Source: Empedobacter falsenii (lineage in GTDB: Bacteria > Bacteroidota > Bacteroidia > Flavobacteriales > Weeksellaceae). From it: a stretch of 64,000 nt of DNA. Below are positions 17,515-26,026 of the stretch, piece by piece. The DNA lies in the NCBI RefSeq assembly GCF_013488205.1, contig NZ_CP040908.1, positions 1,155,876 to 1,219,875 on the forward strand, written 5' to 3'. A model generated the notes under the pieces. That model saw only the letters and a list, made by a program, of their open reading frames with translations, did no database searches and had not been told where the DNA came from. Each line of letters begins with the position of its first letter. Position 1 is the first letter of the stretch. The position numbers were made by a program, and so were the translations under genes.

Positions 17515-19427
17515 ATTTAGAACCGGAAGTACAGGAAATTTTTCAGTCAATTGATAACGGCAGGAATTTCCTATTAAGCGGCGGTGCAGGAAGTGGTAAA
17601 ACATATTCATTAGTAAGTGTTATTCGTCAAGCAATAGCCGAAAATCCAACAGCTAAGGTTGCTTGTATGACATACACTAATGCAGCAGTTAAAGAAATTG
17701 AAGAAAGGGTAAACCATAAAAATCTTAATGTATCCACTATACACGATTTCTTATGGGATAGTATTAAACATTTTCAAAAAGAACTTAAAGAAGCTCTTAT
17801 TTCCTTAGCGAACAATGACGAAGTAACCAAAATTTCTATTGAAGAAGTCAATCCTGTTCCAGATGATTATTATGCAGTTTTGCCTGATGGTGTACAGTAC
17901 AAAGAGTTTGTTAGAATACGTGAAGGAATTATATCCCACGATGAATTACTTACAGTAGCCAACTATCTCTTTGAAAAATACCCCAAACTTAGCAGTATAG
18001 TAAAAGATAAATACAAATTCATTTTCATTGATGAATATCAGGATACAAATAAAGCTGTTGTAGAAACATTTCTTACACATTTCAAGAAAAGTGAAAGAAA
18101 GAATATCGTAGGTTTTTTTGGAGATGCTATGCAATCAATTTATGAAGATGGCATTGGTAACTTAGACGATTATAAAGGAGAAGATGCTGAAAAAGTAAAC
18201 GAAATTCCAAAGAAGCAAAATAGAAGAAATCCCAAACTTATTATTGATTTGGCGAACAAACTTCGTACCGATGGTATAACTCAAGAGCCATCTGCCGACC
18301 CGAAAGCTCCTAATATGGCTGGTGGTGTAATAAAGCAAGGCACTGTTTTGTTTCTGCATTCCACTGATGGGAACATCAATAAGGTTGAAGAGTTTTTAGC
18401 AGCAAATTATGCTTGGGACTTCAATAATTCAAAGGAAACAAAAGAACTGAACCTTACTCACAATTTAATAGCAGGTAAGGCTGGTTTTAGAACCTTGATG
18501 GATATTTATGATAGAGACCACGTGTTAAGCTATAGAGATAGAATTAAGAAATACATTAAAGATAATAACGTAGCTAATGATTTTTCAGAAAATACATTTG
18601 GAGAAGTAATTGAAGTATTACAGCAAGGAAAAAGTGGCAGAGATTTAAACGCTGTTCGTCCAACAAATACAATGCAGATTTTTATTGATGGTAATGCCGA
18701 ATTGTATAATTATGCCAAATCATTAAAGTTTCTTGAATTTTCCAAAATGTATGTTGACAAAGACCAATTACTTGATGATAAAAAGCAAGATGAAGATGAT
18801 GAAAACAAGAAAGGTTCAAAAAGAGATAATCTTATAAAACACTTATTTAAAATTCAGAATAATATTTCTTTGTATCAAAATAAAAAGTACAATGAATTTT
18901 TAAGAGCCACAGATTATCATTTTAAAATAACAAATATTGCAAGCAAAAAAGCCTTAAAAGAAAATATTGAAAGCCTTGTGAATGTTGGAGATAATACGAT
19001 TGAACAAGTTATTAATGACGCTAACGAAAAGAGAATTTGTTTGATTGATGATAAGCTGATTGCTTTTAAAGAGAACAAAGAGTATTTGTATAATCGAGTG
19101 AAGGATGTTAAGTTCAGTGAATTTCAAAAACTATATGAATACCTTGAAGGACAAACACCGTTTTCAACACAGCATAAAACCAAAGGTGCAGAATTTGACA
19201 ATGTTTTAGTTATACTTGATAATGGCGGTTGGAATAATTATAATTTTGGTAATCTTTTCTTAGAAACAGGGTCAGCAACTGTATTGGATAGAACTCAAAA
19301 AATATTCTATGTTTGTTGTACAAGGGCTAAAGAAAATTTAGCGGTTTTCTTTCACAATCCAGATGCACAAGTTATTGCAAAAGCTAAAGAATGGTTTGGA
19401 GATGCTAATGTGATTGATATTGATTAA
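17496..19427 (+). CDS. gajB: Gabija-type UvrD/Rep-like helicase (GajB-like)
   Basis: 643 residues. SF1A helicase motifs occur in order: Walker A GGAGSGKT at 29-36, TYTNAAVKEI (motif Ia), DEYQDT at 179-184 (motif II), a NRRNPKLI motif IV region, STQHKTKGAEFDNV (motif V) and VCCTRAKENL (motif VI). In Gabija, GajB is activated by DNA ends and hydrolyses nucleotides, releasing GajA from inhibition. Translationally coupled to gajA. It faces traD head-on across a shared terminator. Confidence 0.82.
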   Translation: MAEGRLNLEPEVQEIFQSIDNGRNFLLSGGAGSGKTYSLVSVIRQAIAENPTAKVACMTYTNAAVKEIEERVNHKNLNVSTIHDFLWDSIKHFQKELKEALISLANNDEVTKISIEEVNPVPDDYYAVLPDGVQYKEFVRIREGIISHDELLTVANYLFEKYPKLSSIVKDKYKFIFIDEYQDTNKAVVETFLTHFKKSERKNIVGFFGDAMQSIYEDGIGNLDDYKGEDAEKVNEIPKKQNRRNPKLIIDLANKLRTDGITQEPSADPKAPNMAGGVIKQGTVLFLHSTDGNINKVEEFLAANYAWDFNNSKETKELNLTHNLIAGKAGFRTLMDIYDRDHVLSYRDRIKKYIKDNNVANDFSENTFGEVIEVLQQGKSGRDLNAVRPTNTMQIFIDGNAELYNYAKSLKFLEFSKMYVDKDQLLDDKKQDEDDENKKGSKRDNLIKHLFKIQNNISLYQNKKYNEFLRATDYHFKITNIASKKALKENIESLVNVGDNTIEQVINDANEKRICLIDDKLIAFKENKEYLYNRVKDVKFSEFQKLYEYLEGQTPFSTQHKTKGAEFDNVLVILDNGGWNNYNFGNLFLETGSATVLDRTQKIFYVCCTRAKENLAVFFHNPDAQVIAKAKEWFGDANVIDID

Positions 19428-19441
19428 GGTTCATTCATAAA

Positions 19442-19472
19442 ACATTGGGGAGTTAAACAAACTCCCCAATGT
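19442..19472. terminator. Bidirectional terminator between gajB and traD
   Basis: ACATTGGGGAGTT (19442-19454) and AACTCCCCAATGT (19460-19472) form a perfect 13-bp stem with a 5-nt loop, 14 bp after the gajB stop. It includes the traD stop codon. If active on the minus strand it would stop transcription from traA-C-D before the inserted module. Confidence 0.8.
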
Positions 19473-20088
19473 CAAAATCATTCAAATCACTTTTCCGCAA
19501 AGTGGAAGAACCGGCATCCGTTTCAGAAATGATTGTATTATCCAAAAGCTCCGCAATTTTTCTGGATGCACCGTCCATGGAATTTTCCAGTAGGCTGAAT
19601 AATTCGGTTCCCTGTATTTTATGAACTATAGCTATCGCTGTTTCCTTTTGGGCTGTTTCCAATTTTTCTTTTTGGAGCAATACCCCCACGGAGCTTAGTT
19701 CTTCAAAAGTAACCCCTTGGGCTAAACCATTATTGCCACCGGATATTCCATACCTGTTCCATTCTTCTTCCTCTTCCTCAAAATCAGGCGTATTACTAAA
19801 AACCTCATCCAGTTCTTCCTGCGGAATTTGAATACCTAAGTTTTCATTCTCGTCGTATTCTATGTCTAAATTAGCAGGATTAAACTGTAGGTCCTCCATT
19901 TGGCGTTCAGTGGCGGTGTTTGGCACTAATTGGCATCTTATAGGTTTCGGTTGCCCCATTATATCTGGAAGATTAGGATTGACTTTTTCCTGTTTCGGCT
20001 TTTGCTCCGACCTCTTTTTGATAACAATCTTATCATGCAACAATAGCCCAATGACTATCAGCAGGCATATTACAATTAATGTTTCCAT
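19453..20088 (-). CDS. traD: Conjugal transfer protein TraD
   Basis: 211 residues with one N-terminal membrane helix (IVICLLIVIGLLL), a basic linker, and a long acidic, mostly helical cytosolic part (EEEEEE near the middle). Size and location downstream of traA and traC fit TraD of Bacteroidota ICEs. In other such elements it directly precedes traE; here about 4.5 kb of defence genes separate them. Specific function unknown. Confidence 0.75.
   Translation of the reverse strand: METLIVICLLIVIGLLLHDKIVIKKRSEQKPKQEKVNPNLPDIMGQPKPIRCQLVPNTATERQMEDLQFNPANLDIEYDENENLGIQIPQEELDEVFSNTPDFEEEEEEWNRYGISGGNNGLAQGVTFEELSSVGVLLQKEKLETAQKETAIAIVHKIQGTELFSLLENSMDGASRKIAELLDNTIISETDAGSSTLRKSDLNDFDIGEFV
19902..19934 (-). 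promoter_or_regulatory. 10-bp-phased GCC motif inside traD
   Basis: Plus-strand GGC at 19902, 19912, 19922 and 19932 gives four GCC triplets on the minus strand at exact 10-bp phase, with the shared GCCAAACACC and TGAACGCCAAA words. It is inside the traD coding region, about 155-190 bp from its start. Confidence 0.45.
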
Positions 20089-20093
20089 AATTA

Positions 20094-20531
20094 TTAAATA
20101 GGTTTATACTTGTCGTTATAACTTTTGGTAATCTGTTCGCTAAATTCCTGAAAATGATAATCCAGTAAGTTGTCCAAATAAGCATAAATAGTAATCTTAT
20201 CTTCGCCAATCACCTGTATGATGCGTGTCAATTTTTCATGAAATTCTGGTCTGATATAAACTGTTTTTCCGTCACGGGCATTGGTGTCTGATTTCTTAAA
20301 AAATGTATTTTCGTAATCTATTTCAGAAGTTCTCTTACTACGGCTCTTATCCTTGACAGCCTGTTTATCCTGTGATAGTTCCTTTGGCTTAACGACCACA
20401 GTTTCGGTTGCTTTTGGTTCAGGTTCCGGTGGAAGCTGTAACCCTTCTTTCTTTACACCGTCAACCATCAGGTTCATCATTAGCTCCTCGTCAATATCAG
20501 GAGTAATTTTTTTCTTATTATCTTTTTCCAT
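20094..20531 (-). CDS. traC: Conjugal transfer protein TraC (DUF3408)
   Basis: 145 residues: a charged, probably disordered N-terminal half (Lys/Glu/Pro rich) and a C-terminal DUF3408 domain (TVYIRPEFHEKLTRII...) resembling ribbon-helix-helix proteins. It lies 5 bp after traA and 5 bp before traD. Probably a DNA-binding or partition accessory of the ParA-like TraA, by analogy with other ParA partners. Confidence 0.8.
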   Translation of the reverse strand: MEKDNKKKITPDIDEELMMNLMVDGVKKEGLQLPPEPEPKATETVVVKPKELSQDKQAVKDKSRSKRTSEIDYENTFFKKSDTNARDGKTVYIRPEFHEKLTRIIQVIGEDKITIYAYLDNLLDYHFQEFSEQITKSYNDKYKPI

Positions 20532-20536
20532 AGGGA

Positions 20537-21304
20537 TTATAATTGAATGATTTTTAAAAATTCGTTCATAAAAAGGTCTAGTTGGCAGGCGTTCATCAAC
20601 CTTTCGTCCGGAGGCATCAGCGTTGAGCGAAAAATAGCTTTGCTGTTCACTTCGCTTTCTTTGCGAAAGCGTGTGCTGTTTTTTACTTGGCTTTGCATCA
20701 GGCTAAATCCCAAATCATTGATAAGGTTGTTATACACATCGTATAAAGGTGTGCTCTCCCTGCCATCAACCTGGTTCCAGAACAGGTTGATCGTTTTTAT
20801 GGACGTTTCGCCTTTTTTCATAATCACGTCTTGCAAGAGCTGTGTGAAAACGAGCGTGCTTTCCATTACTACACGATCTGCCGTGATTGGCGTAAAAATG
20901 TGGTGCATTCCCGCCAATGCTTTCAGAATACCCGGCGTGTTTACCGTTCCCGGAAGGTCAAAAAATACAGCATCAATTGAAACCGGAGAAGCCTCAACAA
21001 ATTCGTTGGCTGCTTCCAGTACGCTATCCGCTCTGTGCTGAATAATTTCGTACGCCTTTTTGTTGATGGTGGTAAACTGTTTATACGCCAGCTTTTTCAA
21101 AGCCTCGTTTTCCATTACCATTTTCAAATCACGCTCTTTCATTTTCAACAGGCTATGCTGTGGAAAATCTGCATCAAATACAGCTACATTGTAGCCCAAA
21201 CGATAATGCAGGATGCTTGCCGCAAGTGTTGTAAACGTACTCTTACCTACGCCACCTTTTTGAGAAGAAAAGGCGATAAAAACTGTTTTGTGTTTTGCAT
21301 TCAT
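20537..21304 (-). CDS. traA: ParA-family ATPase TraA
   Basis: 255 residues. Deviant Walker A KGGVGKST at 16-23 followed by FDADFPQ marks a ParA/MinD-type ATPase. TraA is the first gene of Bacteroidota tra operons. A repeat-rich 350-bp tract begins directly upstream of its ATG, which could serve as partition site or operator. It may help stabilise the excised circular element; that is inference from the family. Confidence 0.88.
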   Translation of the reverse strand: MNAKHKTVFIAFSSQKGGVGKSTFTTLAASILHYRLGYNVAVFDADFPQHSLLKMKERDLKMVMENEALKKLAYKQFTTINKKAYEIIQHRADSVLEAANEFVEASPVSIDAVFFDLPGTVNTPGILKALAGMHHIFTPITADRVVMESTLVFTQLLQDVIMKKGETSIKTINLFWNQVDGRESTPLYDVYNNLINDLGFSLMQSQVKNSTRFRKESEVNSKAIFRSTLMPPDERLMNACQLDLFMNEFLKIIQL

Positions 21305-21312
21305 CTCTTTAA

Positions 21313-21660
21313 CTTTTTTTTAATTATTTATATACTCATTTACCTATTTGCGTAGGTGCCTATGTTTGCAGTCTGCTACCTATTTATCTCTGCATATAGA
21401 TATGTTACTCAATACAGATATATTTAGGCAGGTATCTATACACCTAAACACATACCTCTGTAGGTGTGCAGGTAAGTAAGTTTGTATCGAAAAACCTATT
21501 TACTGATGTGCCTGCATCTCTACATGTAGAATTACACAGATAGGTATCTGAACATGTACTTTCCTATGTACTTGTTTTTTTATCTATCTACCTCGATAGT
21601 TATATACTTAGGTTGTTACGTGCATAACTATTTATGCACTTATATCCTTTTGTTGGTACA
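21313..21660. repeat. Degenerate TACCTAT/ATAGGTA repeat tract between traA and mobA
   Basis: The words ACCTAT, TAGGT, ATAGGTA and TATCTAT recur on both strands at irregular spacing, for example at 21342 (ACCTATTTGCGTAGGT), 21440, 21455, 21500, 21560 and 21590. Many form short inverted pairs. There is no open frame of note. The arrangement resembles an iteron or centromere-like cluster next to a ParA gene. It is not a CRISPR array because unit length and spacing vary. Confidence 0.55.
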
Positions 21661-21695
21661 AATAAAAAGAGATAAATAAGCAGTTCTTTCAATGT

Positions 21696-21728
21696 GGCAT
21701 TGTTTGGCGTTCAAAGGCATTGTTTGGC
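21696..21728 (-). promoter_or_regulatory. 10-bp-phased GCC motif in the traA-mobA gap
   Basis: Plus-strand GGC at 21696, 21706, 21716 and 21726. GGCATTGTTTGGC occurs twice, 20 bp apart, so this site is an exact tandem of the half-motif. It lies about 390 bp from traA and 300 bp from mobA. Confidence 0.55.
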
Positions 21729-21834
21729 ACTGTATCACAGTACAATGCTTTCAAAAACAGGTCTTTACTTTGTATAATGATTTTTATTAACGGATTTATG
21801 CAAAATCGAATGGACAAAATGGAGTTTAACAGCC

Positions 21835-21963
21835 ACGGCATCGAGCCGTTTTTCCCTGTTAAAATCAATCCGTCCCGCAGGGCGGATTTTTGTGTTCAAC
21901 AGAACACGGCAAGTTGTGTTTTGAGGCACTCGAAACCGAGTTCGTGCCTCAAAACAACTTGCC
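21835..21963 (+). other. oriT: Probable origin of transfer (oriT)
   Basis: Three consecutive hairpins precede mobA: ACGGC/GCCGT (21835-21849), AATCCG-CCC/GGG-CGGATT (21867-21888, then a T run), and a large one, 21908-21929 against 21944-21963, about 20 bp with a single bulge and an inner CTCG/CGAG helix. A GC-rich stretch CCTGCTGGGAGCTG follows directly, a plausible nick region. Relaxosome genes begin 66 bp downstream. Such hairpin-plus-mob layout is usual for oriT; the nick site itself is not demonstrated. Confidence 0.55.
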
Positions 21964-22028
21964 CTGCTGGGAGCTGAAAAACACTCTCCGAAGTCGAGGT
22001 TTTGTACGGATTAAAAAATGGATTAGTG

Positions 22029-22460
22029 ATGAACGAGAGCAATAATAACAAACGAAATAAGGGCGGTCGTAAGCCAAAGCTTGACCCAAGTACCCACCGT
22101 CACGTTTTTCGTCTTACGGACGAAGAAAACGCCAAATTTTTATCGCTTTTTGAAGGATCAGGAATGCCCAACAAAGCAAAATTTATCATTACACAACTGT
22201 TCGGAAACAAAATGAAGTCCGTTCAGATTGACAAAGGAACGGTTGATTTCTATATGCGGTTGACTTCGTTTCACAGTCAGTTTCGTTCTATTGGTGTCAA
22301 TTATAACCAGATTGTAAAGCTATTGTACAAGAGCTTTTCGGAGAAAAAAGCATCGGCATACCTGTATAAATTAGAAAAGCAGACGACAGAAATGGTTGAG
22401 CTGTTTAAAAAAGTGCTGGAAATAACCGAGGAATTTGACAAGAAATACCTCAAAAAATAA
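22029..22460 (+). CDS. mobA: Relaxosome accessory protein MobA
   Basis: 143 residues from MNESNNNK; nine more codons are open upstream but begin inside the leader. A basic N-terminus (KRNKGGRKPKL) precedes HVFRLTDEENAKFLSLFE and a helical body, the pattern of MobC-like ribbon-helix-helix proteins, called MobA in Bacteroidota ICEs. It binds oriT and helps the relaxase. The gene is 5 bp upstream of mobB. Confidence 0.83.
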   Translation: MNESNNNKRNKGGRKPKLDPSTHRHVFRLTDEENAKFLSLFEGSGMPNKAKFIITQLFGNKMKSVQIDKGTVDFYMRLTSFHSQFRSIGVNYNQIVKLLYKSFSEKKASAYLYKLEKQTTEMVELFKKVLEITEEFDKKYLKK

Positions 22461-22465
22461 CAGAA

Positions 22466-23743
22466 ATGATAGCAAAAATCGGTAGAAGTGCAAATTTGTA
22501 CGGTGCGTTGGCATATAATAATCTAAAAGTAGAGAAAGAAAACGGACAAATCTTGTTTACAAATAAGATTATTGAAACGGCAAGCGGGCAATATTCCGTT
22601 GCGCAATTGGCACAATCTTTTGCTCCTTATCTTCTGGCAAATCAAAAAACTGAGAAACATACTTTGCATATTTCACTCAATCCCGACCCGAAAGATAATG
22701 TTAGTGATGATAAATATCGGGAAATAGCACAACAGTATATGCGGGAGCTGGGTTATGAAGAACAGCCTTTTGTGGTATTCAAGCACACTGATATTGACCG
22801 AAGCCATATTCATATTGTATCGGTTTGTGTTGATGAACAAGGCAAAAAGATTTCGGACAAATTCGAGAAAATGCGGTCTATGAACCTGTGCCGTGAACTG
22901 GAGCAGAAACATGGATTGATACCCGCAACCGATAAAGAGCGTAACCAAAATGACAATGTTTTCCTCCCGATAGATTATAAGGCAGGCGACGTAAAGAGCC
23001 AAATCGCTTCGGTTGTTCGTCACCTGCCAAACTATTACCAGTACCAGACTTTGGGCGAATACAATGCCCTGCTATCCCTGTTCAATATTACCACCGAAAA
23101 AGTGGAGGGCGAACTACACAAAAAGATGCGGCAGGGTTTACTGTACATCCCCTTAAATGAAAATGGCGAAAAAGCCGGGCATCCGTTCAAGGCTTCCCTG
23201 TTCGGAAAGAGCGCAGGGCTTCCGGCTTTGGAATTGCATTTTGCGAAATGCAAAACGGCTTTGAAAGACCACCCAGGCAAGCAGACCCTAAAAGCTGCCG
23301 TTACCGTTGCCCTGAAAACCACGAGCGACGAGCAGGCTTTTAAAAAGCAGCTAATTGAACAGGGCATTAACGTGGTGGTACGACAGAACGATACAGGTCG
23401 TATTTATGGTATCACATTCATAGACCATAATTCCAAAGCAGTTTGGAACGGTTCACGTTTAGACAAGGAGCTTTCTGCCAATGTCTTTAATGATTACTGG
23501 AATAATAATATCAAACCGGATATAAAAGAAGCTGCTGTACCAATCCCCAAACTATCCACATCAAATGATGCGGATCTTCCTGCGGAAGAACCACACCATT
23601 TGTTCGACTTCTTAACTACGGAAAAACACGAAGATGGTTTGATTGAAGCATTGGGCGGTTTGCTACCCGAAGCCCAGGGCGAGGATTATGAGGAACAGGA
23701 TTTTGCTAACAAGATGAAGAAGAAAAGGAAGAAAAAAATGTAA
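22466..23743 (+). CDS. mobB: Relaxase MobB (MOBP-type)
   Basis: 425 residues. The relaxase core occupies about 1-250; motif III reads H107-T-D-I-D-R-S-H114-I-H116, the metal-binding histidines of MOBP relaxases, preceded by HISLNPDP. A Lys-rich tail (KMKKKRKKK) ends the protein. It nicks oriT and pilots the strand through the coupling protein. The usual follower mobC is displaced 2.3 kb by an inserted two-gene cargo. Confidence 0.9.
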   Translation: MIAKIGRSANLYGALAYNNLKVEKENGQILFTNKIIETASGQYSVAQLAQSFAPYLLANQKTEKHTLHISLNPDPKDNVSDDKYREIAQQYMRELGYEEQPFVVFKHTDIDRSHIHIVSVCVDEQGKKISDKFEKMRSMNLCRELEQKHGLIPATDKERNQNDNVFLPIDYKAGDVKSQIASVVRHLPNYYQYQTLGEYNALLSLFNITTEKVEGELHKKMRQGLLYIPLNENGEKAGHPFKASLFGKSAGLPALELHFAKCKTALKDHPGKQTLKAAVTVALKTTSDEQAFKKQLIEQGINVVVRQNDTGRIYGITFIDHNSKAVWNGSRLDKELSANVFNDYWNNNIKPDIKEAAVPIPKLSTSNDADLPAEEPHHLFDFLTTEKHEDGLIEALGGLLPEAQGEDYEEQDFANKMKKKRKKKM

Positions 23744-23755
23744 TTCTTCCTTTTA
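23724..23755 (+). terminator. Stem-loop at the mobB 3' end
   Basis: AAAAGGAAGAA in the last mobB codons pairs with TTCTTCCTTTT just after its stop, followed by TAT. It would terminate mobAB transcription before the inserted oxidoreductase cargo. Confidence 0.5.
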
Positions 23756-23869
23756 TAGTTCACTAAAAATATATTGGATTCGTTCTTTAACATTACGCTG
23801 ACCTTTCTGAAAGACAGTATATTGCAACATAGTGAATGAAAGAATGGTAATCAGAATTATTTTTCTCAT
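23753..23869 (-). pseudogene. Short signal-peptide-like remnant ORF
   Basis: A 38-codon frame begins MRKIILITILSFTMLQYTVF, which looks like an export signal, and then stops after a few polar residues. It is downstream of the flavodoxin-RidA gene on the same strand. It may be the stump of a truncated exported protein. Weak evidence: it could be chance. Confidence 0.25.
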
Positions 23870-23903
23870 TATCAATAATTATCTATCTGCGTATAACAGC
23901 TAT

Positions 23904-25055
23904 CTACTCAACTTCAAAAATTGCCTGAATAGATACAGAAGAACCAACTGGTAAGGAATATGCCCCCGATGTATTTCGTGTATGCTTTCCCTTTTCTCCG
24001 AATATTTCCACTGTCAGGTCAGAAGCTGCATTCATCAACATAGCGTGCTGCGTATATGTTTCAGGAGTATTAAAAACGCCAATCAATTGCACACATTTTT
24101 TTACTTTGTTCAAATCGCCTCCCACTGCCTCTTTCAAAATTGCAATAATGTTGAGCATAGTAACTTTGGTCGCTTCTTCTACTTGTTGTTCAGTAACATC
24201 AATACCGACTTTTCCAGGATATAAAATCTTTCCGTCTTTAAGTGAAACCTGATTGATAAATACTAAATTCCCGGAACGCGAAAAAAGCTCGTAGTTTCCT
24301 ACAGGTTTTGGTAATTCAGGTAAAACAATATTTTTCTGTTTCAATACCTCGTTGATATCCACTGTGTATGCAGATTTAGTTTCGATTGACTTTTGTTTGA
24401 AAGTTCCTTTTAATGCCGTGGAAACTTTAGCAAAATTTTCTCCCTGTAATTTGGCAAGATAACGTTCGCTTTTGCTTGGTCTTGTCACATCTTTTAAGGA
24501 AGCCAGACTAGTTGTACCTAACACCGAGTTCCCTTGCGGTATATTTTTTTCTATGTTTTCATATCCACGAATACCATTTGATACCAGTATCATACCGTGT
24601 ACTGCCAGACTATTCCAGAAAGATTGCAATGCCAGTTCTTTTCCGGCTCCGCTTCCTGCAGACATAAAAACAGTTGCAGGCATACCTTCTAATTCGTGTT
24701 TTGTCCAGACATCTACCGTTTTTGATAAAAATTCGCTCATTGCCGTACTGATATTCCCGAAGTACACAGGCGAGCCAAAAGCTATGCCATCGTAGGAACT
24801 TAATTCATCAACGTTGGCTACGGGAATGTCTTTCAACTTGACATTATCTGATGCTTTCACCAACTTTATAGTAGCATTAGCATCGCTATTTTTCTCAATT
24901 CCTTCGGTAATGTTCTTTGCCAGTTCATAAGTGCCGCCATTATCAGAATGGATAAGCACCAGTATGTTTGTTTTCTTATTTTGAGCCATAGCAGTAGTGT
25001 TGATTGATAATAAAAAGGAGAGCGTGAAAACTAAAAATGAGATTGTTTTATTCAT
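23904..25055 (-). CDS. Exported flavodoxin/WrbA-like plus RidA-like fusion
   Basis: 383 residues. A signal peptide (about 1-24, ending TTAMAQ) leads a flavodoxin-type NAD(P)H:quinone oxidoreductase domain (about 28-215; LIHSDNGGTYELAKNI phosphate loop, GSPVYFGNIS and MSAGSGAGKE loops). A RidA/YjgF-like domain occupies about 250-383 (ending HTRNTSGAYSLPVGSSVSIQAIFEV). Both families are normally cytosolic and separate, so the fusion with an export signal is unusual. Divergent from the AraC regulator 83 bp away, which presumably controls it. Cargo inserted between mobB and mobC. Confidence 0.75.
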   Translation of the reverse strand: MNKTISFLVFTLSFLLSINTTAMAQNKKTNILVLIHSDNGGTYELAKNITEGIEKNSDANATIKLVKASDNVKLKDIPVANVDELSSYDGIAFGSPVYFGNISTAMSEFLSKTVDVWTKHELEGMPATVFMSAGSGAGKELALQSFWNSLAVHGMILVSNGIRGYENIEKNIPQGNSVLGTTSLASLKDVTRPSKSERYLAKLQGENFAKVSTALKGTFKQKSIETKSAYTVDINEVLKQKNIVLPELPKPVGNYELFSRSGNLVFINQVSLKDGKILYPGKVGIDVTEQQVEEATKVTMLNIIAILKEAVGGDLNKVKKCVQLIGVFNTPETYTQHAMLMNAASDLTVEIFGEKGKHTRNTSGAYSLPVGSSVSIQAIFEVE

Positions 25056-25138
25056 TGCACAGGAAATTTTTCTAATAATATTGCAAAATTAAATATTTCG
25101 TTTTTATTAGCTTTGCCAAAAAGTATATTTAAAACGCA

Positions 25139-25918
25139 ATGCTAAAATGTGGTCTTAAGGAAACAACTCCTGGCAATTATTCAGATGATGTTATAAGCGA
25201 TGCTTATATATGGCAGCAACAAAACTGGAAACACGATGATTACGAGCATTCTCACGCACGTTATCAGCTATCCTATGTTACAGAGGGTTTTCAGTATTTT
25301 TACATAGAGAATAAGGTTTATTTTGTACCTCAAAATCACGCAATATGGATACCGTCAAATATAAAACACCGCATATCATCATCAGCAGAAACCGTTAATC
25401 TGACAGTATTGCTCTTTAAGTATATTCCGCAAAATCAATTTTACAATTCCGTAAAGATTTTCCGTGTTCCTATTGTCTTACACGAAATGCTCAATTATGC
25501 AACTAAGTGGAATAAACAACTTATTGAAGATGATAATCAGAAAGTCTTTTTATTAGCCATTTTGCAAAACCTTCCAGATTTTTATCAGAAAAATAATGCT
25601 TTGGAAATCCCTGTACCTTCAGACGAGCGACTAATTCCGATTTGCAGTCATATCAATGAAAATTTCAGATATGAGTTTAAAGTCGAAGATTATGTAGAAA
25701 TTGCGAATATGTCGGTACGCAATTTACAACGTATCTTTAAAAATGAAACGGGGATAACCATACAGAAATATATACAGCTTACCCGTATTTTGAAGAGTAT
25801 TGAACTAATTGATACTAAAAAATATACCCTTACAGAAGTAGCATTCAAAGTAGGATACAAGAGTTTGTCCGCATTCCTTACTTCCTATAAATCATTAATG
25901 AAATCCGCTCCTAAATAA
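25139..25918 (+). CDS. AraC family regulator with cupin sensor
   Basis: 259 residues. The N-terminal cupin-like half (about 25-110, YEHSHARYQLSYVTEG then VYFVPQNHAIWIPS) is followed by two C-terminal helix-turn-helix units (about 170-259). A perfect -7 element TAGCTTTG lies at 25108-25115, 24 bp before the ATG. Divergent with the flavodoxin-RidA fusion gene, its likely target. The ligand is not deducible. Confidence 0.85.
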   Translation: MLKCGLKETTPGNYSDDVISDAYIWQQQNWKHDDYEHSHARYQLSYVTEGFQYFYIENKVYFVPQNHAIWIPSNIKHRISSSAETVNLTVLLFKYIPQNQFYNSVKIFRVPIVLHEMLNYATKWNKQLIEDDNQKVFLLAILQNLPDFYQKNNALEIPVPSDERLIPICSHINENFRYEFKVEDYVEIANMSVRNLQRIFKNETGITIQKYIQLTRILKSIELIDTKKYTLTEVAFKVGYKSLSAFLTSYKSLMKSAPK

Positions 25919-25931
25919 ATACACTGATTAA

Positions 25932-25954
25932 GCCAAATACCGCCACGTACTGCC
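25932..25954 (+). promoter_or_regulatory. 10-bp-phased GCC motif upstream of mobC
   Basis: GCC at 25932, 25942 and 25952 on the plus strand, reading GCCAAATACC then GCCACGTACT then GCC. It is the only copy on the plus strand, and the gene it precedes (73 bp away) is also on the plus strand, so orientation to the gene is conserved. Confidence 0.55.
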
Positions 25955-26026
25955 TTAGACTACCACAATCTTATAACTATTCCGCACAGACTTTAAATTC
26001 ACGCCCGAACATTAAAACTCAAAATA

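Noticed and set aside
21313-21660. CRISPR array
   Set aside because: Repeat words are short, degenerate, in both orientations and irregularly spaced; no cas genes are present.
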